Of a stretch of DNA of 64,000 nt, positions 43,126 to 51,298 are shown one piece after another. The notes under the pieces were generated by a model. The model was not told the origin of the DNA. It worked only from the letters and a program-made list of their open reading frames with translations, and made no database searches. Made by a program: the position numbers and the translations under genes. The stretch lies in assembly GCF_000960995.1 (NCBI RefSeq), contig NZ_CP009435.1, positions 1,922,001 to 1,986,000 on the forward strand, read 5' to 3'. The stretch comes from Burkholderia glumae LMG 2196 = ATCC 33617. Its GTDB lineage: Bacteria > Pseudomonadota > Gammaproteobacteria > Burkholderiales > Burkholderiaceae. Each line of letters begins with the position of its first letter. Within the stretch, counting starts at the first letter, position 1.

Positions 43126-43526
43126 TGATTCGTTACACGCTCGACCCGGCCGAGGTCGAACTGTCGGCCATGCGCGCGCAGGGGGCGGGCGGCCAGAACG
43201 TCAACAAGGTGTCGAGTGCGATTCACTTGCGTTTCGACATCCGTGCGTCGTCGTTGCCGGACCTGCTTAAGGAGCGCCTGCTCGCGCTGTCCGACCAACG
43301 CATCACGCGCGAGGGCGTCGTCGTGCTCAAATCTCAGAAATACCGGACTCAGGAACAGAACCGCGTGGCCGCCCTGGCGCGGCTCGACGCCCTGATCGCG
43401 AGCGTCGCCGTAGTGCGGCGCTCGCGTGTGGCGACGCGCCCGACGCGTGCCTCGAAGGAGCGCCGGCTCGACGCGAAAAGCCGGCGTGGGGCGATCAAGG
43501 CGGGCAGGGGCAAGGTGGGCGATTGA
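43125..43526 (+). CDS. arfB: Alternative ribosome-rescue factor ArfB (peptidyl-tRNA hydrolase, YaeJ type)
   Basis: A 133-residue release-factor-like protein that frees ribosomes stalled at mRNA 3' ends. The catalytic GGQ is at residues 22-24 (RAQGAGGQNVNKVSSAIHLRF). The C-terminal tail is basic (RRSRVATRPTRASKERRL, then KSRRGAIKAG), as needed to probe the empty mRNA channel. Length and layout fit YaeJ/ArfB. It stands alone, about 1 kb from the tmRNA gene, the main rescue system. Start at ATG 43125 overlaps the stop of a tiny upstream frame. Confidence 0.94.
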   Translation: MIRYTLDPAEVELSAMRAQGAGGQNVNKVSSAIHLRFDIRASSLPDLLKERLLALSDQRITREGVVVLKSQKYRTQEQNRVAALARLDALIASVAVVRRSRVATRPTRASKERRLDAKSRRGAIKAGRGKVGD

Positions 43527-43828
43527 CACGGAAGCCGGGCGGCCCGTGGGTGGCCCGGGCAGTGCGCACCGCGATGCCTGGCTTGGACGATCCGCAGCCG
43601 CGGCTCAATCGACGATGATCGCGGGCAAGATAACGCCAGCTCACGACCTTGCCGATCGAATCATTCGCGATGCCGAAAGCATCTGCGATGAGCCGCAGGC
43701 GATTATGTTTTATCGCGCTGGCGCATTTTTGATTTTCGCTGGATGGGAAAGAAAAAGCGCCCGATGAAAATGACTTCAACGGGCTTCATTGACAGGCGCC
43801 GCTGGCCTTGCGGCGCTTGCAAAAAGGA
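43527..43828. other. Intergenic region between arfB and the lectin gene
   Basis: No confident gene. A 50-codon plus-strand frame (43615-43767, MIAGKITPAHDLADRI...) has plausible composition but no ribosome site. Two hairpin-forming stretches, GCCCG/CGGGC near 43757-43782 and GCGCCGC/GCGGCGC near 43798-43816, may end arfB or lectin transcripts. Confidence 0.35.
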
Positions 43829-44266
43829 TCAGACTGCCAGCGTCAGATTCATCAGCGGCACCAGATTCCATTGCTGCGCCGGCGATCCGTTGAACTGATA
43901 CAGCCAGACCGGATTGCCGTCGCTCAGGCCGCGCCCCTTGTTGTCGATGCAGAGCTGGTGGTTCGCGACGCTGAGGAGATAATTCGGCTTCGTGATCACG
44001 TCGTAGCGCTGGCCTGCCGCGGCAGGGTTGACGGGCGCCAGTACCAGCGGGACTTCTGGCGCGACGCGATCACCCTGCGGATCGAGCGCGAGCGTGCCGC
44101 CGCTCGAGTTAAGCGAGATCACGCCGGTATCGAAGTTGATGTCCCACAGCACGAAGCGATTCGGCGTACCTTGCTTGCGGACCACCACCGGGGAATTCGC
44201 AATCTGGTCGTTGACCCCCAGAACGTAGGTCGGATCCTGTTTGTATTGAATGACGTAAATGCCCAT
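43829..44266 (-). CDS. Ricin B-type beta-trefoil lectin domain protein
   Basis: A 145-residue single-domain protein. The pattern of three similar segments (GVISLNSSGGTLALDPQGD, NYLLSVANHQLCIDNKGRG, NPVWLYQFNGSPAQQWNLV) with the QxW motif at residues 131-133 marks a ricin-type trefoil, a carbohydrate-binding fold. There is no signal peptide and no attached enzyme or toxin domain. The start at 44266 has a strong AGGAG eight bases upstream. Base composition upstream is clearly poorer in GC than the surroundings and the gene abuts the ssrA end, suggesting acquisition. Role unknown: possible adhesin, defence lectin or storage-like protein. Confidence 0.82.
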   Translation of the reverse strand: MGIYVIQYKQDPTYVLGVNDQIANSPVVVRKQGTPNRFVLWDINFDTGVISLNSSGGTLALDPQGDRVAPEVPLVLAPVNPAAAGQRYDVITKPNYLLSVANHQLCIDNKGRGLSDGNPVWLYQFNGSPAQQWNLVPLMNLTLAV

Positions 44267-44505
44267 TTTTATACTCCTGATTCGTAGCGATTTTATGGGT
44301 GAAGCGTCGTCGGATCGACGCTGTCGGATCGAATCGACCCGGCGGAGGGAATCATAGTTCGAATACTTGGAGTGCTATATGGGTATTTCTCTGCGCGTAA
44401 ATTTGTATTTAATAGGTGAATATTTTTTTAATATGTTTAAATCCCGGCGAACCCCGATCTCGAGATGGCGCCGGGGGGAGGCGGGAGCGGCATGGCTGCG
44501 GCCAA
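44267..44505. other. Low-GC region upstream of the lectin gene
   Basis: About 240 bases with AT-rich stretches (for example TTTGTATTTAATAGG near 44402) unlike the rest of the window. It holds the lectin promoter on the minus strand, without a clear hexamer pair, and no gene that I can support. Confidence 0.4.
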
Positions 44506-44538
44506 CAAAAAACCCGCGAGGCTTGCGCCGTCGCGGGT
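44506..44538 (-). terminator. Rho-independent terminator of ssrA
   Basis: On the minus strand, stem ACCCGCGA/TCGCGGGT (complement of 44531-44538 and 44512-44519) with a GC-rich 11-base loop is followed by a run of T (complement of 44506-44511), 34 bases past the tmRNA 3' end. Confidence 0.85.
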
Positions 44539-44572
44539 GTCTTGTCGAAGCAGGTACTGCCTAGGTGTCGGG

Positions 44573-44942
44573 TGGTGGAGACGGCGGGAATCGAACCCGC
44601 GTCCAGAAGCGGTCCACGACCAGTTCTACATGTTTAGTTCTGTCTTTTGATTTAACCGCCACGTCGCGGACGAACACGCTGCGGGACGGCGATCCGCTAG
44701 GTTTTCGACCCTGCCGTCGCGGCGCCGGCAGGGCTTAACTGACGTATATGACCTCTGGCGGTATTGCTACCGGTCTTGCGACACTAGCCCGTCAGTGAAC
44801 TAGGCAGAGGACGGCGGCCGTTAGGCTGCCAGTGCGAACGTATCGTCGTTTGCAGTTACGTTTTTCCCATTGATTAACGAGGTGACGGGTCCTCGACATG
44901 CCCTAGCCGCTTCGCAACCCCTGTCGAAACCAGGTCGCCCCC
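44573..44942 (-). ncRNA. ssrA: Transfer-messenger RNA (tmRNA)
   Basis: A 370-base minus-strand RNA that rescues stalled ribosomes by trans-translation. The 5' end GGGGGCGACC pairs with the 3' end CGTCTCC-ACCA to form the alanine-tRNA-like acceptor, and the T-arm GGGTTCGATTCCC is intact. The encoded tag (complement of 44824-44853) reads ANDDTFALAA followed by TAA, a beta-proteobacterial type tag ending in the protease signal LAA. A -10 element overlaps the upstream gph stop, and a terminator follows. Confidence 0.97.
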
Positions 44943-44953
44943 ACGGATTGGTC

Positions 44954-44959
44954 ATTATA
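44954..44959 (-). promoter_or_regulatory. ssrA promoter -10 element overlapping the gph stop
   Basis: On the minus strand a perfect TATAAT (complement of 44954-44959) lies 11 bases before the mature tmRNA 5' end; the TAA inside it is the stop codon of gph. The -35 region is weak and would lie inside gph. A short 5' leader removed on maturation is implied. Confidence 0.6.
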
Positions 44960-45668
44960 GCGCAACATTGCGCAGCAGCTCGTGCAGCGCATCCGTGGTC
45001 GCGGCGAAGTGCTGGGCTTGCCACGTCTCGGGCGGCGCGCCGTCGCCGCAATAGCCGTAAGCGGCGGCGATCGTCGCCATGCCGGCTGCGGTGCCTGCCT
45101 GGATGTCGCGCAGATCGTCGCCGACATAGACGATGCGCTGCGGCGCGATGCCCATCTGCTCGGCCGCGTGCAGCAAGGGCGCCGGGTGCGGCTTCGAATG
45201 CGCGGTGGTGTCGCCGCAGACGACGGTGGCCGCGCGCGGAGCGAGGCCGAGCAGCGCGACGAGCGGCTCGGTCAGCCGCGTCGCCTTGTTGGTGACGATG
45301 CCCCAGCGCACGCCGCGCGCATCGAGCGCGTCGAGCAATTCGGCGATCCCGGGAAACAGTGTCGTTTTCACGCAGATCGCGGCGGCGTAGTTGGCGAGGA
45401 ATTCCACGCGCATCGCCTCGTATTCGGGCGCGCCCGGTACGATGCCGAAGCCGCCGCCCAGCAGCCCGCGCGCGCCGGCCGAGGCGAGCGGACGCAGTGC
45501 GTCGAGCGGCGTTTCCGGCAGGCCGCGCTCGCGCTGCATCTGGTGGACGGCGCCGGCCAAATCGGGCGCTGTGTCGGCGAGCGTGCCGTCGAGGTCGAAC
45601 AGCACCGCGTCGCAGGCGGCGAGGGGCGGCGCCGCGACGGCGGAGAGCGGGGCGAGGGAGGTGGACAT
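44955..45668 (-). CDS. gph: Phosphoglycolate phosphatase, HAD family
   Basis: A 237-residue cytoplasmic phosphatase that removes phosphate from 2-phosphoglycolate formed during DNA repair and oxygenase side reactions. HAD motif I is VLFDLDGTLADTAPDL with the nucleophile Asp, motif II is GIVTNKATRL, and motifs III/IV lie in HSKPHPAPLL and VYVGDDLRDIQAG. It follows ubiG with a short gap (17 bases), the usual ubiG-gph pair. The start at 45668 gives MSTSLAPLSAV. Its stop lies inside the ssrA promoter. Confidence 0.93.
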   Translation of the reverse strand: MSTSLAPLSAVAAPPLAACDAVLFDLDGTLADTAPDLAGAVHQMQRERGLPETPLDALRPLASAGARGLLGGGFGIVPGAPEYEAMRVEFLANYAAAICVKTTLFPGIAELLDALDARGVRWGIVTNKATRLTEPLVALLGLAPRAATVVCGDTTAHSKPHPAPLLHAAEQMGIAPQRIVYVGDDLRDIQAGTAAGMATIAAAYGYCGDGAPPETWQAQHFAATTDALHELLRNVAL

Positions 45669-45685
45669 GCGGGCGGCGATCCGGA

Positions 45686-46384
45686 TCAGGCGTGGCGGCG
45701 GCAGGCGACGAGATAATTCACGTCGGTGTCGTTCGACAGCTCGAAGTGCTTCGTCAGCGGGTGATAGGTGATGCCGCGTATTTCCGCGATATGCAGGTCG
45801 GTGGCGCGAATGAAGCCGGCAAGCTCGGACGGGCGAATGAAGCGCGCGTAGTCGTGGGTGCCCTTAGGCAGCAACTGCGCGACGTACTCGGCACCGATCA
45901 CGGCGAGCAGGTACGACTTCAGGTTGCGGTTCAGCGTCGAGAAAAACACCCAGCCGCCCGGTTTCACGAGCGCCGAGCAGGCGGCCACGATGTTGGCCGG
46001 CGATGGCACATGCTCGAGCATCTCCATGCAGGTGACGACGTCATAGCTGCCCGGCTCGCGTGCGGCGATCGCCTCGGCCGAGATCGCCTCGTAATCCACC
46101 GTCACGCCGCTTTCCAGGCTGTGCAGGTCGGCTACGCCGAGCGCCTCGGTCGACAGGTCGATGCCCTTGACCTGGGCACCAAGGCTTGCCATCGACTCCG
46201 ACAGGATGCCGCCGCCGCAGCCGACGTCGAGCACGCGCTTGCCGGGCAGGTGCGCATGGGCGTCGATCCAGCCGAGACGGACCGGGTTCAGGTCGTGCAG
46301 CGGCTTGAACTCGGCGTTCGGATCCCACCACTTGTGGGCGAGATCGCTGAATTTCTGTAGTTCGTGCGGATCGGCGTTGGTCAT
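45686..46384 (-). CDS. ubiG: Ubiquinone biosynthesis O-methyltransferase
   Basis: A 232-residue SAM-dependent methyltransferase that carries out both O-methylation steps of ubiquinone synthesis. The SAM motif is VLDVGCGGGILSESMASLG, preceded by the family signature ELQKFSDLAHKWWDPNAEFKPLHDLNPVRL. Length is normal. The ATG at 46384 begins MTNADPHELQKF; longer starts add unrelated sequence. Upstream of gph in a short operon, downstream of the ompA terminator. Confidence 0.96.
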   Translation of the reverse strand: MTNADPHELQKFSDLAHKWWDPNAEFKPLHDLNPVRLGWIDAHAHLPGKRVLDVGCGGGILSESMASLGAQVKGIDLSTEALGVADLHSLESGVTVDYEAISAEAIAAREPGSYDVVTCMEMLEHVPSPANIVAACSALVKPGGWVFFSTLNRNLKSYLLAVIGAEYVAQLLPKGTHDYARFIRPSELAGFIRATDLHIAEIRGITYHPLTKHFELSNDTDVNYLVACRRHA

Positions 46385-46470
46385 GTCGGCAAGCGGAAAA
46401 CGCGAAGATGGAGCGAGCCCCGAGTATATAAGCGGGCGGGATCGGCTGCCACCGGATGGCCGGCGCCGAA

Positions 46471-46498
46471 AAGAAAAAGCCCCGCCGAGGCGGGGCTT
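46471..46498 (-). terminator. Rho-independent terminator of the ompA-family gene
   Basis: On the minus strand a GC-rich stem, GCCCCGCC/GGCGGGGC (46479-46496), is followed by a T-rich tail (complement of 46471-46478), 40 bases past the ompA-family stop. Confidence 0.82.
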
Positions 46499-46536
46499 CA
46501 AGGCGGTAGTAACCCGTGAGGTTACTGCCGGCCCTT

Positions 46537-47193
46537 TTACTTCTGCACTTGCTGCGTGCCAACCACTTCCACTTCCACGCGACGATCCGGCGCGAGGCAG
46601 GCGATGAGTTGCTTGCGGTTCTTCTGGTTGCAGCCCGTCGTGACCGGATTGCGCTTGCCCTTGCCTTCCGTGTAGACCTTGCTCGACTCGACGCCCTTGC
46701 TGACCAGGTACGACTTGACGGCTTGCGCACGGCGCAGCGACAGACGGTCGTTGTACTTGTCCGAGCCGATGCGGTCGGTGTAGCCGGTAGCGACCACGAC
46801 TTCCACGTTCATGCCCTGGATCTTGGCGGCCAGCTCGTCCAGCTTCTGCTTGCCCAGCGGCTTGAGCGTCGCCTTGTCGAAGTCGAACAGCGCGTCAGCC
46901 TGATACGTGATCTTCTGGCTCGTGATCGGCGGCGGAGCGACCGGAGCGACCGGCGTCGGCGCCGGTGCCTGCGCGACCAGCGCGCCGTCGCACTTCGCGT
47001 TTGCCGTTGCCGGCGTCCAGAACGCATCGCGCCAGCAAAGCTCGTTCGTGCCGTTCATCCACACGTATTCGCCCGTGCCATTCACCCAGTTGTCATTCAC
47101 GGCTTGTCGCGATGCCGGCACCGACTGAGCCGAGGCGGATGCAGCCACAACTGCGGTAGCTGCAATGAACGCGAGCTTTGAAAATTTATTCAT
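46537..47193 (-). CDS. OmpA-family outer membrane / peptidoglycan-binding protein
   Basis: A 218-residue protein with a signal peptide (MNKFSKLAFIAATAVVAASA, cut near SASA|Q). A middle segment with two Cys (ELCWRDAFWTPATANAKCDG) and a Pro/Ala linker lead to a C-terminal OmpA domain (about 95-210): YQADALFDFDKATLKPLGKQKLDELA and GYTDRIGSDKYNDRLSLRRAQAVKSYL, the peptidoglycan-binding loop, then RRVEVEV. It anchors the outer membrane to the wall. It has no large beta-barrel, so it is a short OmpA-type protein of the Burkholderiales kind. Ribosome site GAGGAG is strong. A -10 TATACT lies at complement of 47270-47275. Confidence 0.93.
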   Translation of the reverse strand: MNKFSKLAFIAATAVVAASASAQSVPASRQAVNDNWVNGTGEYVWMNGTNELCWRDAFWTPATANAKCDGALVAQAPAPTPVAPVAPPPITSQKITYQADALFDFDKATLKPLGKQKLDELAAKIQGMNVEVVVATGYTDRIGSDKYNDRLSLRRAQAVKSYLVSKGVESSKVYTEGKGKRNPVTTGCNQKNRKQLIACLAPDRRVEVEVVGTQQVQK

Positions 47194-47710
47194 ATTTCTC
47201 CTCTCGAAATTGAGATTACCGCAGGTTTACTGCGAGCTTGATGACGATGACAAGTCATACATTGCTCGGAGTATAACATTGGTGCGGCACAAAAAACGCG
47301 GCACCGCTCCCGGAGAGCAGCGGCTGAATTTCAGTGCTTCGGCATTTTGCCATATCGTTCCCTTCCCACGAAAAAAAATCCTCCCCACCCCAAGAACGCT
47401 GCGGCGATTGTGGTTCCAGTGCAACAAGCGCTTGCAGGATGTTTGCGGGAATGTCAAGGGAATCCTGTCCGTCCGACTTGCTTTTGACACAATCGCGCGT
47501 CGGATGCGGGCAAGCGCGGCGCGCACCATCGGTGCCCGACGGCTGCGGGGAGGGGCAGCATGGTGGCGAATTCGGGGAGGGCGCGGGAGGCGGCGCGTCG
47601 GGGGGGGGGCGATGCCGTGTCGATGCCGGCTCGAAACCGGGCGGACCGCGCCGCCCGGCCGCCGGTGCGATGCTGCGGCCAAGCCGGTGCGATGCTGCGG
47701 CCAATTTTCG
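47194..47710. other. Large intergenic region between ompA-family gene and gyrA, with tandem repeat
   Basis: About 520 bases without a supported gene. It holds the minus-strand ompA promoter (-10 TATACT at 47270-47275), a run of ten G (47600-47609), and a perfect 22-bp tandem duplication (47661-47682 and 47683-47704, unit starting GCCGGTGCGATGCTGCGGCC). Frames across it are compositionally odd and look spurious. Confidence 0.5.
47661..47704. repeat. Perfect 22-bp tandem direct repeat (two copies)
   Basis: Two adjacent identical 22-base units, each beginning GCCGGTGC and ending GCGGCCAA, at 47661-47682 and 47683-47704, upstream of the gyrA promoter. Likely prone to copy-number change. Confidence 0.9.
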
Positions 47711-47767
47711 CTCTATCTATATAGAGGGGGTCGAGGGCGTCGGCGCGGTTTTGCCGCATGATAGAAT
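47711..47767 (+). promoter_or_regulatory. gyrA promoter region with palindrome
   Basis: An extended -10, TGA-TAGAAT (47759-47767), has no clear -35, as expected for extended -10 promoters. Upstream lies a perfect palindrome CTCTAT-N4-ATAGAG (47711-47726). The predicted start near 47774 leaves a leader of about 66 bases before gyrA. Confidence 0.5.
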
Positions 47768-47839
47768 CGCACGTTGCGTCGTGACCACGGCGCTCACGCG
47801 AAAGGCGGTCCCGTCTTCGCTCCGAAACGACACGGATAC

Positions 47840-50449
47840 ATGGATCAATTCGCCAAAGAGACCCTGCCCATCTCCCTAGAGGAGGAAATGCGCCGTTCGT
47901 ATCTCGATTACGCGATGAGCGTGATCGTCGGACGTGCCCTCCCGGATGTCCGCGACGGCCTGAAGCCCGTGCACCGGCGCGTGCTGTTCGCGATGCACGA
48001 ACTGAACAACGACTGGAACCGGGCGTACAAGAAGTCGGCGCGTATCGTCGGCGACGTGATCGGTAAATACCATCCGCACGGCGACAGCGCGGTCTACGAC
48101 ACGATCGTCCGGATGGCGCAGGACTTCTCGCTGCGCTACATGCTGGTCGACGGTCAGGGCAACTTCGGTTCGGTCGATGGCGACAATGCCGCCGCGATGC
48201 GTTACACCGAAATCCGCATGGCGAAGATCGGCCACGAGCTGCTGGCCGACATCGACAAGGAAACGGTCGATTTCGGGCCCAACTACGACGGCAGCGAGAG
48301 CGAGCCGACGATCCTCCCGGCGCGGATTCCGAACCTGCTGATCAACGGCTCGTCGGGGATCGCGGTCGGGATGGCGACCAACATCCCGCCGCACAACCTG
48401 TCGGAAGTCGTCGACGCCTGCCACCATCTGCTCGCGAATCCGGAGGCGACGGTCGACGAACTGATCGAGATCATCCCGGCGCCCGATTTCCCGACAGCCG
48501 GCATCATCTACGGCGTGGCTGGCGTGCGCGACGGCTACCGCACCGGGCGCGGGCGGGTCGTGATGCGCGCGGCCACCCACTTCGAGGAAATCGATCGCGG
48601 CCAGCGCATGGCGATCATCGTCGACGAGCTGCCCTATCAGGTGAACAAGCGCTCGCTGCTCGAGCGCATCGCCGAGCTCGTGAACGAGAAGAAGCTCGAG
48701 GGCATCTCCGACATCCGCGACGAGTCCGACAAGAGCGGCATGCGCGTCGTGATCGAGCTCAAGCGCGGCGAGGTACCCGAGGTCGTGCTGAACAACCTCT
48801 ACAAGTCCACGCAGCTGCAGGACACGTTCGGCATGAACATGGTCGCGCTCGTCGACGGCCAGCCGAAGCTGCTGAACCTGAAGGAGATGCTGGTCTGCTT
48901 CCTCGCGCATCGGCGCGAGGTGCTGACGCGGCGCACGATCTACGAACTGCGCAAGGCGCGCGAGCGCGGCCACGTGCTCGAGGGTCTGGCCGTCGCCCTT
49001 GCCAATATCGACGAGTTCATCGAGATCATCAAGGCCGCGCCGACGCCGCCGATCGCGCGTCAGGCGCTGATGGCGAAGTCGTGGGATTCTTCGCTGGTGC
49101 GCGAGATGCTCACGCGCGCAGAGACCGAGAACGCGGCGGCGGGCGGCCGCGAGGCGTATCGCCCGGAAGGCCTGAATGCGGCGTTCGGGATGCAGGCCGA
49201 CGGCCAGTACAACCTGTCCGAGACGCAGGCCCAGGAAATCCTGCAGATGCGTCTGCAGCGCCTGACCGGCCTCGAACAGGACAAGATCATCGGCGAGTAC
49301 CGCGAGGTGATGGCGCAGATCGCCGACCTGCTCGACATCCTCGCGCGTCCGGAGCGCATCACGACCATCATTACCGAGGAACTGACGGCGGTGAAGGCCG
49401 AGTTCGGCGACGCGCGCCGCTCGAAGATCGAGCTGAACGCGACCGAGCTGAACACGGAGGACCTGATCACGCCGCAGGACATGGTCGTGACCATGTCGCA
49501 TGCCGGTTACGTGAAGTCGCAGCCGCTGTCCGAATACCGCGCGCAAAAGCGCGGCGGGCGCGGCAAGCAGGCCACCCAGATGAAGGAAGACGACTGGATC
49601 GAGACGCTCTTCATCGCCAACACGCACGACTACATCCTCTGTTTCTCGAACCGCGGCCGCGTGTACTGGGTCAAGGTCTACGAGGTGCCGCAGGGCTCGC
49701 GCAACTCGCGCGGCCGGCCGATCGTCAACATGTTCCCGCTGCAGGAAGGCGAGAAGATCAACGTCGTGCTGCCGGTGCGCGAGTTCTCGGCCGACAAGTA
49801 CGTCTTCATGGCGACCTCCCTCGGCACCGTGAAGAAGACGCCGCTCGAAGCCTTCAGCCGCCCGATGAAGAAGGGCATCATCGCGGTCGGCCTCGATGAC
49901 GGCGACTTCCTGATCGGCGCGTCGATCACCGACGGCGAGCACGACGTGATGCTGTTCTCCGATTCGGGCAAGGCGGTGCGCTTCGACGAGAACGACGTGC
50001 GCCCGATGGGGCGCGAGGCGCGCGGCGTGCGCGGCATGCAGCTCGAGGACGGCCAGCAGGTCATCGCGATGCTGGTGGCGGGCGGCGAGGAGCAGTCGGT
50101 GCTGACCGCGACCGAGAACGGGTACGGCAAGCGCACGCCGATCACGGAATACACGCGTCACGGTCGCGGCACGAAGGGGATGATCGCGATCCAGACGTCG
50201 GAGCGCAACGGCCGCGTGGTGGCCGCCACGCTCGTCGATCCCGAGGATCAGATCATGTTGATCACGACGGCGGGCGTGCTGATCCGCACGCGCGTGTCGG
50301 AGATCCGCGAAATGGGCCGGGCGACGCAAGGTGTTACACTCATCAGTCTCGATGAGGGCACCAAGCTTTCGGGCCTGCAGCAGATCGCGGAGGCGGACGC
50401 GGACAGCGATGTCGACGCCGACGACGTACCGGAGGGCGGCGACGCCTGA
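47840..50449 (+). CDS. gyrA: DNA gyrase subunit A
   Basis: An 869-residue subunit that cuts and rejoins DNA for negative supercoiling. The catalytic Tyr is Tyr122 (AAMRYTE). The quinolone-resistance region reads HPHGDSAVYDTIVRMAQ with Ser83 and Asp87, i.e. no classic resistance change. The C-terminal pinwheel repeats follow with the GyrA box KRGGRGKQ, and the tail is acidic (ADADSDVDADDVPEGGDA). The start ATG 47840 gives MDQFAKETLPISLEEEM; an upstream extension is unlikely. It begins the rightward core-gene series. Confidence 0.98.
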   Translation: MDQFAKETLPISLEEEMRRSYLDYAMSVIVGRALPDVRDGLKPVHRRVLFAMHELNNDWNRAYKKSARIVGDVIGKYHPHGDSAVYDTIVRMAQDFSLRYMLVDGQGNFGSVDGDNAAAMRYTEIRMAKIGHELLADIDKETVDFGPNYDGSESEPTILPARIPNLLINGSSGIAVGMATNIPPHNLSEVVDACHHLLANPEATVDELIEIIPAPDFPTAGIIYGVAGVRDGYRTGRGRVVMRAATHFEEIDRGQRMAIIVDELPYQVNKRSLLERIAELVNEKKLEGISDIRDESDKSGMRVVIELKRGEVPEVVLNNLYKSTQLQDTFGMNMVALVDGQPKLLNLKEMLVCFLAHRREVLTRRTIYELRKARERGHVLEGLAVALANIDEFIEIIKAAPTPPIARQALMAKSWDSSLVREMLTRAETENAAAGGREAYRPEGLNAAFGMQADGQYNLSETQAQEILQMRLQRLTGLEQDKIIGEYREVMAQIADLLDILARPERITTIITEELTAVKAEFGDARRSKIELNATELNTEDLITPQDMVVTMSHAGYVKSQPLSEYRAQKRGGRGKQATQMKEDDWIETLFIANTHDYILCFSNRGRVYWVKVYEVPQGSRNSRGRPIVNMFPLQEGEKINVVLPVREFSADKYVFMATSLGTVKKTPLEAFSRPMKKGIIAVGLDDGDFLIGASITDGEHDVMLFSDSGKAVRFDENDVRPMGREARGVRGMQLEDGQQVIAMLVAGGEEQSVLTATENGYGKRTPITEYTRHGRGTKGMIAIQTSERNGRVVAATLVDPEDQIMLITTAGVLIRTRVSEIREMGRATQGVTLISLDEGTKLSGLQQIAEADADSDVDADDVPEGGDA

Positions 50450-50542
50450 CCGGGCGGCGGCTGCCGGCCGCCGGGCGGGAACCGCTGAAGCGGTCGCGCC
50501 CGGCGGTGCAACAATCGTTCATATTTCCATGAGGGAGTGATG

Positions 50543-51142
50543 ATGCAAAAGCAATTCAAGCAACTGGTGCTGCTGGCAGCCATCGTGCCGACTTTCGCGC
50601 TGGCGCAGTCGCTGTCGAATCAGGCACCGGCTGCTTCGGCCGCTGCGGCGCCGATCGATGCGGACAAGAAGGCGGCGATCACCGACCTGCTGAACGCCAT
50701 CGACGCACCGAAGCTGGTTGGCGCGATCGCGAACAGCGCGGAAATGCAGTCGAAGCAGCTGGTTCCGGCGATCCTGTCGGACGCGCTGTCGGAAAACAAG
50801 ACGCTGACCGACGCGCAGAAGCAGGCGGCCGTGCCGACGCTGCAGAAGAACGCGGTGCAGAAGCTGGTTGACGGGGCGGGCAAGGTGTTCGATACGCAAG
50901 GCTTCAAGAACGACGCGATGCAGGCTCAGTACGAAGCCTACGCGAAGTATTACAGCACGTCGGAGATCAAGGATCTGACGACGTTCTACAAGAGCCCGAC
51001 GGGCCGCAAGTTCATCCAGGTGCAGGATCAGGTCGGCCGCGACGTCGTGAACGGCCTGATGCAGAAGTACATGCCGCAAGCGATCCAGGCGACCCGCGCC
51101 CAGGCCGACAAGGAAGTCGCGGCCATCAAGCCCGGTAAGTAA
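50543..51142 (+). CDS. DUF2059 domain exported protein
   Basis: A 199-residue protein with a signal peptide (MQKQFKQLVLLAAIVPTFAL, cut near ALAQ|S). The mature part is helical and polar; the DUF2059 stretch is KYYSTSEIKDLTTFYKSPTGRKFI. Function is unknown; a periplasmic location is inferred. The start is ATG 50543, five bases after GGGAG; ATG 50540 and GTG 50537 in the same frame are too close to it. It lies 93 bases after gyrA and before serC, probably with its own control. Confidence 0.87.
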   Translation: MQKQFKQLVLLAAIVPTFALAQSLSNQAPAASAAAAPIDADKKAAITDLLNAIDAPKLVGAIANSAEMQSKQLVPAILSDALSENKTLTDAQKQAAVPTLQKNAVQKLVDGAGKVFDTQGFKNDAMQAQYEAYAKYYSTSEIKDLTTFYKSPTGRKFIQVQDQVGRDVVNGLMQKYMPQAIQATRAQADKEVAAIKPGK

Positions 51143-51298
51143 GCACGCGTCTGCCCCACGCCGGTGCAGTCCGGCGGTTTGGCGGGGCGGGGCGTCAGTG
51201 CGATAATGGCCGTTTGCGCACCAACGCAGGCGGCCATTTCTTTTTGGTGCGGCACCCGGTTCGTTCCGGCGCTGCCGCGTCTCTCCCGAGGTTCTACG

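Noticed and set aside
43615..43767. 50-codon frame MIAGKITPAHDLADRI... between arfB and the lectin gene
   Set aside because: Composition is plausible but there is no ribosome site, no recognisable family and no partner; not listed as a gene.
41700..44942. Genomic island integrated at ssrA
   Set aside because: I looked for a second copy of the tmRNA 3' end (about TTCGATTCCCGCCGTCTCC) in the 41.7-44.5 kb stretch and for an integrase gene; neither is present, so acquisition of the lectin stays a suspicion only.
48070..48110. Quinolone-resistance change in gyrA
   Set aside because: Residues 83 (Ser) and 87 (Asp) are the sensitive-type residues.
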